Source: an uncultured Gammaproteobacteria bacterium | GTDB lineage: Bacteria; Pseudomonadota; Gammaproteobacteria; Enterobacterales; Psychrobiaceae | Assembly (NCBI GenBank): GCA_937139475.1 | Contig: CAKZQF010000107.1 | Span: 1-51,847 of the forward strand | Length of the DNA: 51,847 nucleotides | Direction: 5' to 3' | In this document: piece by piece, positions 16,925-25,465 of the stretch | Numbering within the stretch: the stretch's first letter is position 1 | Layout of the letters: every line of letters begins with the position of its first letter | Translations under genes and position numbers: made by a program | Notes under the pieces: model-generated | The model's database searches: none | What the model was told of the DNA's origin: nothing | The model's input: only the letters and a program-made list of their open reading frames with translations

Positions 16925-17722
16925 ATGTCTGAACCAATACTCAAAATTGATAAAATTTCACTCGCGTTTGGTGGTGTTAAGGCACTGACCGACGTTAGCT
17001 TTGAAGTGCCTCGAGGTTCTGTTTTTTCCATTATCGGCCCAAACGGGGCAGGTAAAACCTCAATGCTAAATTGTATTTCTGGACGTTATAAACCTAATAG
17101 TGGGTCTATCACGTTTAATAATCAGAATGTTACCCATTTACGTCCAAATGACCGAGCCGACCTAGGCATGGGGCGTACTTTTCAAAACTTAGCACTATTT
17201 GGCCACATGTCAGTGCTCGATAACATCATGGTTGGTCGTCATCATCTGCTTAAAAATAACTGGATAAGTGGTCCGTTATATTGGGCATCTAAAGCACAAA
17301 AAGAAGAACTCGAACACCGTCGTTATGTTGAAGAAGTTATCGATTTCTTAGAAATATCACATATCAGAAAATCTGTTGCTGGCACCCTGTCTTACGGCTT
17401 GCGAAAGCGCGTAGAACTAGCGCGTGCTATGGCTCTCAACCCGCAACTTATTTTACTTGATGAACCGATGGCAGGTATGAACTTGGAAGAAAAGGAAGAT
17501 ATGGCGCGCTATATCTTAGACCTAAACGAAGAGTTTGGTATTACGGTGGTTATGATCGAGCACGACATGGGAGTGGTGATGGACATTTCTCATCAAGTGA
17601 TGGTGCTGGACTTCGGTAAAAAACTAATTGCCGGACTACCTGATGAAGTGATGGCTAATGAGCACGTAAAACGCGCTTATCTAGGTGTTGAAGATGACGC
17701 TGAATTAGAGGAGGTGAGCTAA
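16925..17722 (+). CDS. livG: Branched-chain-type ABC transporter ATPase (LivG-like)
   Basis: The 265-residue ABC ATPase has Walker A GPNGAGKTS, the long LivG insertion with GRTFQNLALFGHMSVLDN, signature LSYGLRKRVELARA (Ser-Tyr-Gly in place of Ser-Gly-Gly), and Walker B LILLDEPMAGMN. It energises the permeases LivH and LivM encoded downstream. I chose the ATG at 16925 because GGGAG precedes it by seven bases; a GTG two codons upstream would bury that site. The stop overlaps the next start (TAATG). The adjacent ligase genes argue that the cargo is a carboxylic acid rather than an amino acid. Confidence 0.88.
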   Translation: MSEPILKIDKISLAFGGVKALTDVSFEVPRGSVFSIIGPNGAGKTSMLNCISGRYKPNSGSITFNNQNVTHLRPNDRADLGMGRTFQNLALFGHMSVLDNIMVGRHHLLKNNWISGPLYWASKAQKEELEHRRYVEEVIDFLEISHIRKSVAGTLSYGLRKRVELARAMALNPQLILLDEPMAGMNLEEKEDMARYILDLNEEFGITVVMIEHDMGVVMDISHQVMVLDFGKKLIAGLPDEVMANEHVKRAYLGVEDDAELEEVS

Positions 17723-19674
17723 TGAATGCGCTAAAAAATAACTTTGATATGGGCGAAAAAAACACGTTCCCCAAAATCCTGCAACACAATGCTAATCACT
17801 GGCCAAATGAAATCGCGATGCGAGAAAAAGAGTTTGGTATTTGGAATGAGTTTAGCTGGCTTGATTACCAAAATCGGGTGAAGTGGATCTCTCTGGCGCT
17901 TAAAGAGTTATCTATTAGTGAGGGCGATGCCATTGCGCTGCTAGGGGATAACCGTCCTGAATGGGTTTGGGGTGAGGTTGCTGCGCATGCAATGGGGTGT
18001 TACTCCATTGGTATATTTCAAGATTCACTACATGAGGAAGTGGTCTACTTGCTCAATAAAAGTAATGCAACGGTCGTTATTGCAGAAGATGAAGAGCAGT
18101 GCGACAAGCTCCTGGAATTGGGTGATGAAATTCCAGATGTAAAATATATTGTCTATTGCGACCCACGTGGCATGCGAAAATACAAAGACACTCGCTTAAT
18201 TAGTATCGAAGATATTTACCTTAAAGGGCAAGCAATAGACGCTAAAAATGGCGATAAATACAATGAAATGGTTGAAGCGACTCAACCAGAAAAAACCGCA
18301 ATTTATTGCACCACATCAGGCACTACCTCTAAACCAAAAATTGCATTGTTGGCCGGTGGCAACTTCGTTGAACATTGCTCTTCGTATTTACGAGCTGATC
18401 CGCGACAGCCTGGTGATAATTATGTTTCAGTATTGCCTCTGCCGTGGATTATGGAGCAGGTTTATGCCGTAGGTCAGGCATTAATTGCTCGCCAAATTGT
18501 TAACTTTGTCGAAGAACAAGAAACCCTAATGGCTGATTTGCGCGAAATTGGACCAAGCTTTGTTCTATTGGCACCACGCGTTTGGGAAGGTATTTTAGCC
18601 GATGTAAAAGCCCGAATGATGGACTCAACGCCACTCAAACAGAAGCTATTTAATTATGCGATGAAATTGGCTGAGCAGGCTCAAGAACAAGGCAAAACCT
18701 CTTGGTTAGCGGATGTCCTTTTGATGAAAGCCCTGCGTGATCGCTTAGGCTTTACCTTCTTAAAATCAGCCGCAACAGGAGGCGCTGCAATGGGGCCGGA
18801 CACCTTTAGATTCTTCCAAACCATTGGTGTGCCGTTACGTCAGTTATACGGACAAACGGAATTGTGTGGTGCCTACACCGTACACAAAGAAGGTGATGTT
18901 GATTATGACAGTGTTGGTGTTGCGTTTGATTGTGCCGAAGTCAAAGTCATTAATACCGACGATCAGGGCGTTGGTGAGGTGCTGGGTAAAACAGTCGGTA
19001 TGTTTACCGGTTATTTGGATAACCAGGAAGCTTATGATGAAGATGTTAAAGATGGCTGGATGCATACCGGTGACGCTGGTTACTTTAAGCCATCTGGCCA
19101 CTTGGTGATTATTGACCGAATTAAAGATTTAGCTAAGACCAGCAATGGTTTTCAATACTCGCCACAATACATTGAGAACAAACTGAAGTTTTCATCGTTT
19201 ATTGGTGAGGCGGTTATTCTTGGCAAAGACAAACCTTATCTGTCGGCCATTATTTGTATCCGTTTTAGTATCTTGTCCAAATGGGCAGAGCAACAAGGCT
19301 TACTTTTCACCAACTATACCAGCCTAGCTGCGCTCCCTGAGGTTTACCAAAAGTTGACAGAAGAAGTCAGTAAGGTCAATGACACCTTACCTGAAGCGCA
19401 AAAAATCAATAAATTCTTATTACTTTACAAAGAACTAGATGCTGATGATGGCGAGCTAACCCGCACGCGTAAAGTCAGACGTTCGGTTATCGCTGAAAAA
19501 TATGGCGATATCATTTCTTCGATTTACGACAACCAAGAACAAGTTGATATCGATACGGTTATTACCTTCCAAGACGGAACAAAAACCCGCATTCAAACAC
19601 AACTCAAGGTGGCGACGTTAATTGAAGGTGATAAAGAGAATTTAGCTATGCCGACAGAGAGGAAAGCATCATGA
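17722..19674 (+). CDS. AMP-dependent acyl-CoA synthetase within the ABC operon
   Basis: The 650-residue adenylate-forming ligase has the P-loop YCTTSGTTSKPKIA, LYGQTELCGAY, GWMHTGDAGYF and a C-terminal TRTRKVRR. It belongs to the long-chain acyl-CoA synthetase family and should activate a carboxylate to its CoA thioester with ATP. It is overlapped at both ends by transporter genes (TAATG with livG, ATGA with livH), so it is translated with them. That arrangement suggests the imported acid is trapped by CoA activation at the inner membrane. The substrate is not known: fatty, aromatic and steroid acids are all possible. Confidence 0.85.
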   Translation: MNALKNNFDMGEKNTFPKILQHNANHWPNEIAMREKEFGIWNEFSWLDYQNRVKWISLALKELSISEGDAIALLGDNRPEWVWGEVAAHAMGCYSIGIFQDSLHEEVVYLLNKSNATVVIAEDEEQCDKLLELGDEIPDVKYIVYCDPRGMRKYKDTRLISIEDIYLKGQAIDAKNGDKYNEMVEATQPEKTAIYCTTSGTTSKPKIALLAGGNFVEHCSSYLRADPRQPGDNYVSVLPLPWIMEQVYAVGQALIARQIVNFVEEQETLMADLREIGPSFVLLAPRVWEGILADVKARMMDSTPLKQKLFNYAMKLAEQAQEQGKTSWLADVLLMKALRDRLGFTFLKSAATGGAAMGPDTFRFFQTIGVPLRQLYGQTELCGAYTVHKEGDVDYDSVGVAFDCAEVKVINTDDQGVGEVLGKTVGMFTGYLDNQEAYDEDVKDGWMHTGDAGYFKPSGHLVIIDRIKDLAKTSNGFQYSPQYIENKLKFSSFIGEAVILGKDKPYLSAIICIRFSILSKWAEQQGLLFTNYTSLAALPEVYQKLTEEVSKVNDTLPEAQKINKFLLLYKELDADDGELTRTRKVRRSVIAEKYGDIISSIYDNQEQVDIDTVITFQDGTKTRIQTQLKVATLIEGDKENLAMPTERKAS

Positions 19675-20564
19675 ATTTTGAACTTTTAATACAGTTGCTC
19701 GTTAACGGCTTAATCGTAGGCTTGTTATATGGCGTGATCGCAATGTGTTTTGTTTTGGTCTACAAATCAACGCAAATTGTTAACTTTGCCCAGGGTGAAT
19801 TCTTGCTTGTTGGGGCGTGGGTGTGTTGGGCATTTCTGGTGTATATGGAATTACCATTCTTTGTCGGTTTCTTATTAACACTGGCATTTATGGCTGCTTT
19901 CGGTGTGCTACTGCAAATGATCGTGCTAAGACCTATGATTGGTGAGCCGATTATCTCGGTGATCATGATCACTATTGGCCTATCAATCTTTTTCCAGGCA
20001 TTAATGAAATGGATTTTTGGCGTCGACCCACAAAGCTATCCGCAAGTGTTTGATACGCAGAGCGTGCAAATTATGGGGCTCAATGTCGAAGTCGCTTACT
20101 TAATGAGTACCGCTATTGCGCTATTTATTATGGCAGCCTTTTACTTCTTCTTTAAGCATTCCAAACACGGTCTGGCGATGCGCGCGACAGCATTTGATCA
20201 GCAAGTGGCACAAAGCTTAGGCATATCGGTTAAGCATGTTTTTGCCATGAGTTGGGGGATTGCTGCAACCGTGTCAGCTACCGCTGGCGTGGTAATTGGA
20301 CTGGTTAACGGGGTATCTGATTCACTCTCGATAATGGGGATTAAGGTATTCCCTGCCGTTATCTTAGGCGGTCTGGATTCTATCGTTGGTGCAATTGTTG
20401 GCGGTATTACCATTGGTATTTTAGAAAACTTAGCTGAGTTCTTTGATAGTCAATACTTCCATGTCGGTAATATGTACGACATCGCCCCATTTTATGTCTT
20501 GTTAATTATCCTGTGGTTCAAGCCTTATGGCTTATTTGGTACCCAAGATATTGAACGCATTTAA
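19671..20564 (+). CDS. livH: ABC transporter permease (LivH-like)
   Basis: The 297-residue inner-membrane permease has about eight hydrophobic helices and the LivH hallmarks NGLIVGLLYGVIAMCFVLVY near the N-terminus and VFPAVILGGLDSIVGAIVGG towards the C-terminus. Its start overlaps the ligase stop by ATGA, with GAGAGGAAAG upstream. It forms the translocation path with LivM. It ends about 20 bases before livM. Confidence 0.88.
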   Translation: MNFELLIQLLVNGLIVGLLYGVIAMCFVLVYKSTQIVNFAQGEFLLVGAWVCWAFLVYMELPFFVGFLLTLAFMAAFGVLLQMIVLRPMIGEPIISVIMITIGLSIFFQALMKWIFGVDPQSYPQVFDTQSVQIMGLNVEVAYLMSTAIALFIMAAFYFFFKHSKHGLAMRATAFDQQVAQSLGISVKHVFAMSWGIAATVSATAGVVIGLVNGVSDSLSIMGIKVFPAVILGGLDSIVGAIVGGITIGILENLAEFFDSQYFHVGNMYDIAPFYVLLIILWFKPYGLFGTQDIERI

Positions 20565-20583
20565 TCTAGTTTAGGAGCTATTT

Positions 20584-21657
20584 ATGTCCAGTTTAACAAT
20601 GCGTCCGTGTGGAGATTTTCGCACCAGCTACGCTCAAGATAATACGATTTTTGAAACAAAAACAATCAGAATGATGGCCATTCTATCGGTTTTGGTTTTA
20701 TGCGCGGCACCACTATTTTTAGATAGTTACTTTATTAGCATATTTATCCAAATGTCTTACTTAGGTATTGCGGCTTTAGGGCTAAACATTCTTGTAGGCT
20801 ATACGGGACAAATATCATTAGGGCATGGTGCATTTTTCGGTTTTGGTGCATTTGCATCAGCCTGGCTAAATATATCAATGGGGATCCCCGTGTTCCTATG
20901 TATTCCTTTAGCCGGCTTTTTAACGATGGCGGTAGGCATGATGTTTGGTATGCCTGCAGCCCGGATTAAAGGGTTGTACCTGGCAATCGCCACACTTGCA
21001 GCTCAATTTATTATTGAGGACTTTTTTGCTCGCGCAGAATGGTTCTCTGGTGGCTCATCAGGGTCGATGGCTGAGCCTATTAATCTATTTGGCTTTGCTT
21101 TTGATACCGATGAAAGCTTTTACTACATCGCGTTATTTGCCTTTGTTGTTATGTTCATTTGGGGCTGCAATTTAATGCGAAGTCGTGACGGACGTGCGTT
21201 TGTTGCTGTTCGCGATCACTATCTTTCTGCCGAAATCATGGGCGTCAAGCTTAATAAGTATCGCCTATTGTCCTTTGGTATTTCATCTTTTTACGCTGGT
21301 ATTGGTGGCGCGCTCTATGCGCATTACCTGGGCTATGTTTCAGCAGAAGGCTTCACCATTTTCATGTCTATCCAGTTTTTAGCCATGATTATTATCGGTG
21401 GCCTAGGCTCAATTAAGGGCACCATGATGGGGGTTATTTTCATGGTTCTACTCCCTGAAGTGTTATCGGGTGGTGTGGGCATGATGCAAGAAACCGAATG
21501 GGGAAATATCCCGATGGTGGTTGATGGCCTGGCGTATATCAAAGAAATGGCAATCGGTTTGGTCATTATCATGTTCTTAATTTTTGAACCTGAAGGACTG
21601 GCGCATCGCTGGAAGCAAATTAAGAACTATTGGAAATTTTACCCTTTTGCTTACTAA
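20584..21657 (+). CDS. livM: ABC transporter permease (LivM-like)
   Basis: The 357-residue permease has around ten membrane helices and contains NILVGYTGQISLGHGAFFG and GGLGSIKGTMMG, both characteristic of LivM. The N-terminus carries a soluble extension of about 30 residues (MRPCGDFRTSYAQDNTIFE). I associate that extension with LivM proteins of ligase-containing operons more than with the leucine transporters; this is recollection, not a search. AGGAGC precedes the ATG. It is followed by a 191-base gap before the binding-protein gene, with no clear terminator. Confidence 0.87.
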   Translation: MSSLTMRPCGDFRTSYAQDNTIFETKTIRMMAILSVLVLCAAPLFLDSYFISIFIQMSYLGIAALGLNILVGYTGQISLGHGAFFGFGAFASAWLNISMGIPVFLCIPLAGFLTMAVGMMFGMPAARIKGLYLAIATLAAQFIIEDFFARAEWFSGGSSGSMAEPINLFGFAFDTDESFYYIALFAFVVMFIWGCNLMRSRDGRAFVAVRDHYLSAEIMGVKLNKYRLLSFGISSFYAGIGGALYAHYLGYVSAEGFTIFMSIQFLAMIIIGGLGSIKGTMMGVIFMVLLPEVLSGGVGMMQETEWGNIPMVVDGLAYIKEMAIGLVIIMFLIFEPEGLAHRWKQIKNYWKFYPFAY

Positions 21658-21848
21658 GGGTAATTGTTGAGAGTAAGTAAATAAAACAATAAACGGCTTT
21701 GAGCCAATCTTACCAATTTGATTAAGCTTGTGCGCTTGTTGTGCGAAGTAAAAATAAATGAAAGCAACGCGGCTTTCGTTAATTTTAACCAGCACAAGTG
21801 AGCAATAACTTTGCCAGATTGGTACAACACTCTAGAAGGATTATTACA

Positions 21849-23096
21849 ATGCAGAAGAAGTTATTAGCAAAAACAATTGTGGCTTGTCTGGCAGTAGGGG
21901 CAAGTAGTCAGGCAATGGCAAAAGATTCAGTATTCGTTGGTCACTTGGCGGATATGTCTGGGCCTACCGCCTTTGTCGGTAAGGTATATGCCGATGGCGT
22001 GCGTGATTCACTGGCCTATATCAATGCCAATGGCGGCATTAAAGGTACTCAGCTTGAGTTTGAAACGGTTGATTACGCTTACAAAGTGCCACAAGCCATT
22101 TCGAATTACAAAAAATGGAAATCCCGTAAAAAAATGGTCGCGATGCAAGGCTGGGGTACCGCCGACACTGAAGCATTAATATCATTTGTTGCAAAAGATA
22201 AAACACCTGTATTTTCAGCGTCATACTCTGGCCATTTAACCGATCCAACCGGTAAAAACCCGCACACCAAAAAGCCAGCGCCTTATAATTTTTTCTACGG
22301 CGCATCTTACTCTGATTCGTGCCGTGGTTTAGTGCAATGGGCGGCAGATGACTGGAAAGCTAAAGGTGGTAAGGGCAAACCTAAGTTCACTCATATAGGC
22401 GCAAACCATCCTTATCCGAATGCACCTAAAGCGGCCTGTGCCGAATATGCCGAAGAATTAGGCTTTGACGTGCAATCACCGGTTGTTATCTCAATGAAAC
22501 CAGGTGATTTTAAAGCGCAATGTCTTAGTCTGAAAAGCTCAGGTTCTCACTATGGTTACATCGGTAACTTAGGTGGTTCAGTACAATCGCTAGTGAAATC
22601 GTGTAATACCGTTGGCACTAAAATTCAGTTTATGGCCAACATCTGGGGCGGTGATAGAAAGGTATTCGAAGCGGCAGGTGAAGGGATAAAAGACTACATT
22701 TTCCCGACCATGACTCCATTTTGGACTGACGCTGTACCGGGTATGAAGCTTGTGCGTGAAGTATCGAAAATGTCTGATGAAACTGGAACAAAAGCACGAA
22801 CTCACCATTATATGCGTGGTGTTTGCTCTGCCTTCTTTATGAAAGAAGCAATGGAGTGGGCCAAAGACAATGGCGGTATTACCGGTAAAAACATTAAGCA
22901 AGGTATGTACGCCAAAAAAGACTGGGTTCCTAATGGCCTGGAAGGTGTTTGTTTAGCCGCTAACTGGACTAATGAAGATCACCGCGGCATTAATCAGGTC
23001 AACATCTATAAAGGCAACTATAACGGTGGCGATGTACAAGTTGAAAAAGTAACTCAGGTTACCTTAAAACGTCGTGATGACTGGTTAGGTTATTAA
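21849..23096 (+). CDS. Periplasmic substrate-binding protein of the liv-type ABC importer
   Basis: The 415-residue protein has a signal peptide (MQKKLLAKTIVACLAVGASS, cleavage probably after Ala-Met-Ala) and a mature type-1 periplasmic-binding fold beginning DSVFVGHLADMSGPTAFVGK. This is the branched-chain/urea/amide receptor family. An in-frame GTG at 21798 would add 17 residues ahead of the signal peptide. I chose the ATG at 21849, which has AGAAGGA upstream. The protein delivers the cargo to LivH-LivM. Family members bind a wide range of ligands including aromatic acids, so the substrate stays open. Confidence 0.85.
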   Translation: MQKKLLAKTIVACLAVGASSQAMAKDSVFVGHLADMSGPTAFVGKVYADGVRDSLAYINANGGIKGTQLEFETVDYAYKVPQAISNYKKWKSRKKMVAMQGWGTADTEALISFVAKDKTPVFSASYSGHLTDPTGKNPHTKKPAPYNFFYGASYSDSCRGLVQWAADDWKAKGGKGKPKFTHIGANHPYPNAPKAACAEYAEELGFDVQSPVVISMKPGDFKAQCLSLKSSGSHYGYIGNLGGSVQSLVKSCNTVGTKIQFMANIWGGDRKVFEAAGEGIKDYIFPTMTPFWTDAVPGMKLVREVSKMSDETGTKARTHHYMRGVCSAFFMKEAMEWAKDNGGITGKNIKQGMYAKKDWVPNGLEGVCLAANWTNEDHRGINQVNIYKGNYNGGDVQVEKVTQVTLKRRDDWLGY

Positions 23097-23205
23097 TAGC
23101 CGATACTATTCGTCATGCTATTGCGCATTGAGGGGAGGCCATGTTAGGCGAGAGTTCAAACAAGCGTAACAGGTCTACTTTTAATGTGGGATGGTATCAA
23201 TACAT

Positions 23206-23225
23206 ATGGGGGATTGCTCCCCCAT
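23206..23225 (+). other. Hairpin immediately upstream of livF
   Basis: ATGGGGG (23206-23212) and CCCCCAT (23219-23225) form a perfect GC-rich stem with a six-base loop. It lies 18 bases before the livF start and just ahead of its ribosome-binding site. There is no T tract. It could lower livF expression relative to the binding protein or protect the upstream mRNA end. Confidence 0.5.
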
Positions 23226-23243
23226 TGCTAAATTGGAGTACTC

Positions 23244-24065
23244 ATGTCTCAAGCTGCAACAAAAATAGAACCCGCCAAACCTTTGTTATCAGTAAACAAT
23301 ATTGAAGTTGTTTACGATGAAGTGATCCAAGTATTACGAGGCGTAAGCCTTGATGTTCCTGAGGGGGAAATTGTCACCCTGCTAGGACCAAACGGGGCAG
23401 GCAAGTCAACAACACTAAAAGCAATTTCCGGTTTACTTAAAACGGAAAACGGTGAAGTGACCCGTGGCGATATTACCTTTATGGGCGAGCGAATCGATAG
23501 TAAGAATGCCGAAGATGTTGTGCGCAGCGGTGTTTTTCAAGTGATGGAAGGGCGCCGTATTATCGAGGATATGACCTCAATTGAAAACTTAAAACTTGGT
23601 GCATACACCCGTAACGACAAGCAAATAAATCAAGACATCGAGATGGTGTTTAACTACTTTCCTCGCCTTAAAGAGCGCACGGGGTTAGCAGGGTACTTGT
23701 CCGGCGGTGAGCAACAAATGCTGGCAATTGGCCGTGCACTAATGGCGCGTCCTAAAATGATTTGTCTTGATGAACCATCAATGGGGCTATCGCCACTACT
23801 CGTTAAGGAAGTTTTTGAAATAATTGGTAAAATCAATAAAGATCAAGGTATTACCATGTTGCTGGTGGAGCAAAATGCTAACTACGCTATTAGAGCCGCA
23901 GACTACGGCTACATTATGGAGTCTGGAAAAATAGTGCTTGATGGTACTCAAGAGCAGTTGCTTAACAACGAAGATGTTAAAGAATTTTATTTGGGTGGTG
24001 GCAACGAGGAACGTAAAAGTTTCAAAAACTTAAAGTCTTACAAGCGCCGCAAGCGCTGGTTGTAA
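23244..24065 (+). CDS. livF: Branched-chain-type ABC transporter ATPase (LivF-like)
   Basis: The 273-residue ABC ATPase has Walker A GPNGAGKST, signature LSGGEQQMLAIGRAL, and Walker B MICLDEPSMGLSP. The absence of the LivG insertion identifies it as the LivF partner. The C-terminal tail is basic (FKNLKSYKRRKRWL), an uncommon extension that could be an interaction tail. TTGGAG precedes the ATG. A GC-rich hairpin sits directly upstream. Confidence 0.87.
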   Translation: MSQAATKIEPAKPLLSVNNIEVVYDEVIQVLRGVSLDVPEGEIVTLLGPNGAGKSTTLKAISGLLKTENGEVTRGDITFMGERIDSKNAEDVVRSGVFQVMEGRRIIEDMTSIENLKLGAYTRNDKQINQDIEMVFNYFPRLKERTGLAGYLSGGEQQMLAIGRALMARPKMICLDEPSMGLSPLLVKEVFEIIGKINKDQGITMLLVEQNANYAIRAADYGYIMESGKIVLDGTQEQLLNNEDVKEFYLGGGNEERKSFKNLKSYKRRKRWL

Positions 24066-24100
24066 ATTCATTAACCCACTCACAGCTTAAGAGTCATATT

Positions 24101-25348
24101 ATGAAACCGTATTACGATGAAAAAGAATGCCAAGCGCCAGAGGGGCGAGAAGCAAAACTATTAGCCGCCTTGCCTAAGCAACTGGCCTATGCAACAGTGC
24201 AGTGCCCTTACTACCAGCAGTTGCTTGCTGATCTGGAAGTCGCGTCGATTACCAGCCGTGAACTATTAGCGACATTACCTATCACAAGAAAGTCTGATCT
24301 GATTGAAATGCAACGCAATACACCTCTATTTGCTGGGGTTGATGCCGCATGCGCAAACATTGGACGGTTATTTCAATCACCAGGCCCGATCAACGATCCA
24401 GAAGGCGAAGGAAATGATTGGTGGCGCATGGGCAGGGCATTCTATGCGGCAGGGTTTAGAACTGCGGACAAGGTACAAAACTGTTTGTCGTACCATCTAA
24501 CCCCCGGTGGGTTCATAATGGACTCAGGCGCTAAAGCCTGCGGCTGTGTTGTTATTCCGGCTGGACCGGGACAAACAGAGCAGCAGCTTAATGTGATTGA
24601 AAACCTTAAGCCGGAAGGCTTTTGTGGCACGCCATCATTTTTGAAAATATTGCTGGATAAAGCACAGCAACAAGGCAGGGATATTTCATCAATAACTAAA
24701 GCACTGGTAACGGGGGAAGCCTTGCCTGAAAGTTTGCGCCATGAAATTAGTGCTCAAGGGGTTAGTGTCTTGCAGGCCTATGCATCAGCCGATGTTGGCT
24801 TGATTGCCTATGAAAGTGATGCACTATCAGGACTTATCGTAGCAGAAGACATTATTGTTGAAATTGTAAGGCCGGGAAGCCAAGAACCAGTTCAGCCAGG
24901 TGAAGTGGGGGAAGTGGTTATTACTAACTTTAGTGCTGATTATCCTTTGGTTCGCTTTGCTACCGGTGATTTATCTGCGGTATTGCCAGGTGAGAGTCCC
25001 TGTGGGCGCAGCAATATGCGGATTAAAGGCTGGCTTGGACGCGCCGACCAAACGGCAAAGATAAAAGGGATGTTTGTTCATCCGGTACAAATCGAACGGG
25101 TATTAAAATCCCATGCTGAGTTGGCTAAGTTGAGGTTAAGCATTAGCCGCGTTAATGGCAACGACCACATGCTGCTACAGTGTGAATTAGCTAGCGATGT
25201 TGCGCAGGACAAGCTTGCAGGGTTAATCAAGGACGTCGCCTCGAGTTTACAAGTGGCAAGTAATTTAAATGGTGAAGTTGAGATCGTAGCATCAGGAAAC
25301 TTAGCCAACGACGGCAAAATAATTGATGATCTTAGGAGTTTAGATTAA
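24101..25348 (+). CDS. Phenylacetate-CoA-ligase-like protein with degenerate P-loop
   Basis: The 415-residue protein is similar in layout to PaaK-type adenylate-forming ligases. It has LVRFATGDLSAVLPG (the AMP-binding Tyr/Arg-Thr/Ala-Gly-Asp region), RIKGWLGRADQTAKIKGMFVH, and a C-terminal subdomain. Where such enzymes have the Ser-Ser-Gly-Thr-Thr-Gly phosphate loop, this one reads FQSPGPINDPEG (residues 91-102). ATP use may therefore differ, or catalysis may be lost. It is the last gene of the liv-type operon and, with the ligase at 17722, the second activating enzyme there. The start lacks a strong ribosome-binding site. Confidence 0.75.
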   Translation: MKPYYDEKECQAPEGREAKLLAALPKQLAYATVQCPYYQQLLADLEVASITSRELLATLPITRKSDLIEMQRNTPLFAGVDAACANIGRLFQSPGPINDPEGEGNDWWRMGRAFYAAGFRTADKVQNCLSYHLTPGGFIMDSGAKACGCVVIPAGPGQTEQQLNVIENLKPEGFCGTPSFLKILLDKAQQQGRDISSITKALVTGEALPESLRHEISAQGVSVLQAYASADVGLIAYESDALSGLIVAEDIIVEIVRPGSQEPVQPGEVGEVVITNFSADYPLVRFATGDLSAVLPGESPCGRSNMRIKGWLGRADQTAKIKGMFVHPVQIERVLKSHAELAKLRLSISRVNGNDHMLLQCELASDVAQDKLAGLIKDVASSLQVASNLNGEVEIVASGNLANDGKIIDDLRSLD

Positions 25349-25415
25349 CCCTCTTTAGAAGGTGGATCTCTTCTGCTCTATTAATTATTTTAGGCTTCGA
25401 TAGTATTCCCCTAAT

Positions 25416-25450
25416 TTAGCATAAGCCGGTGATTAACCGGCTTATGCTAA
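25416..25450. terminator. Bidirectional hairpin between convergent operons
   Basis: A perfect 14-bp inverted repeat, TTAGCATAAGCCGG (25416-25429) and CCGGCTTATGCTAA (25437-25450), lies between the end of the ABC operon and the end of the minus-strand reductase gene. T tracts are poor on both sides, so termination is likely from the position and stem strength but not certain. Confidence 0.65.
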
Positions 25451-25465
25451 GGGAGCTTTAACCTG

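Noticed and set aside
16925..24065. Leucine/isoleucine/valine transporter
   Set aside because: Two adenylate-forming ligase genes interleaved with the transporter genes and a porin upstream point to a carboxylic acid cargo.
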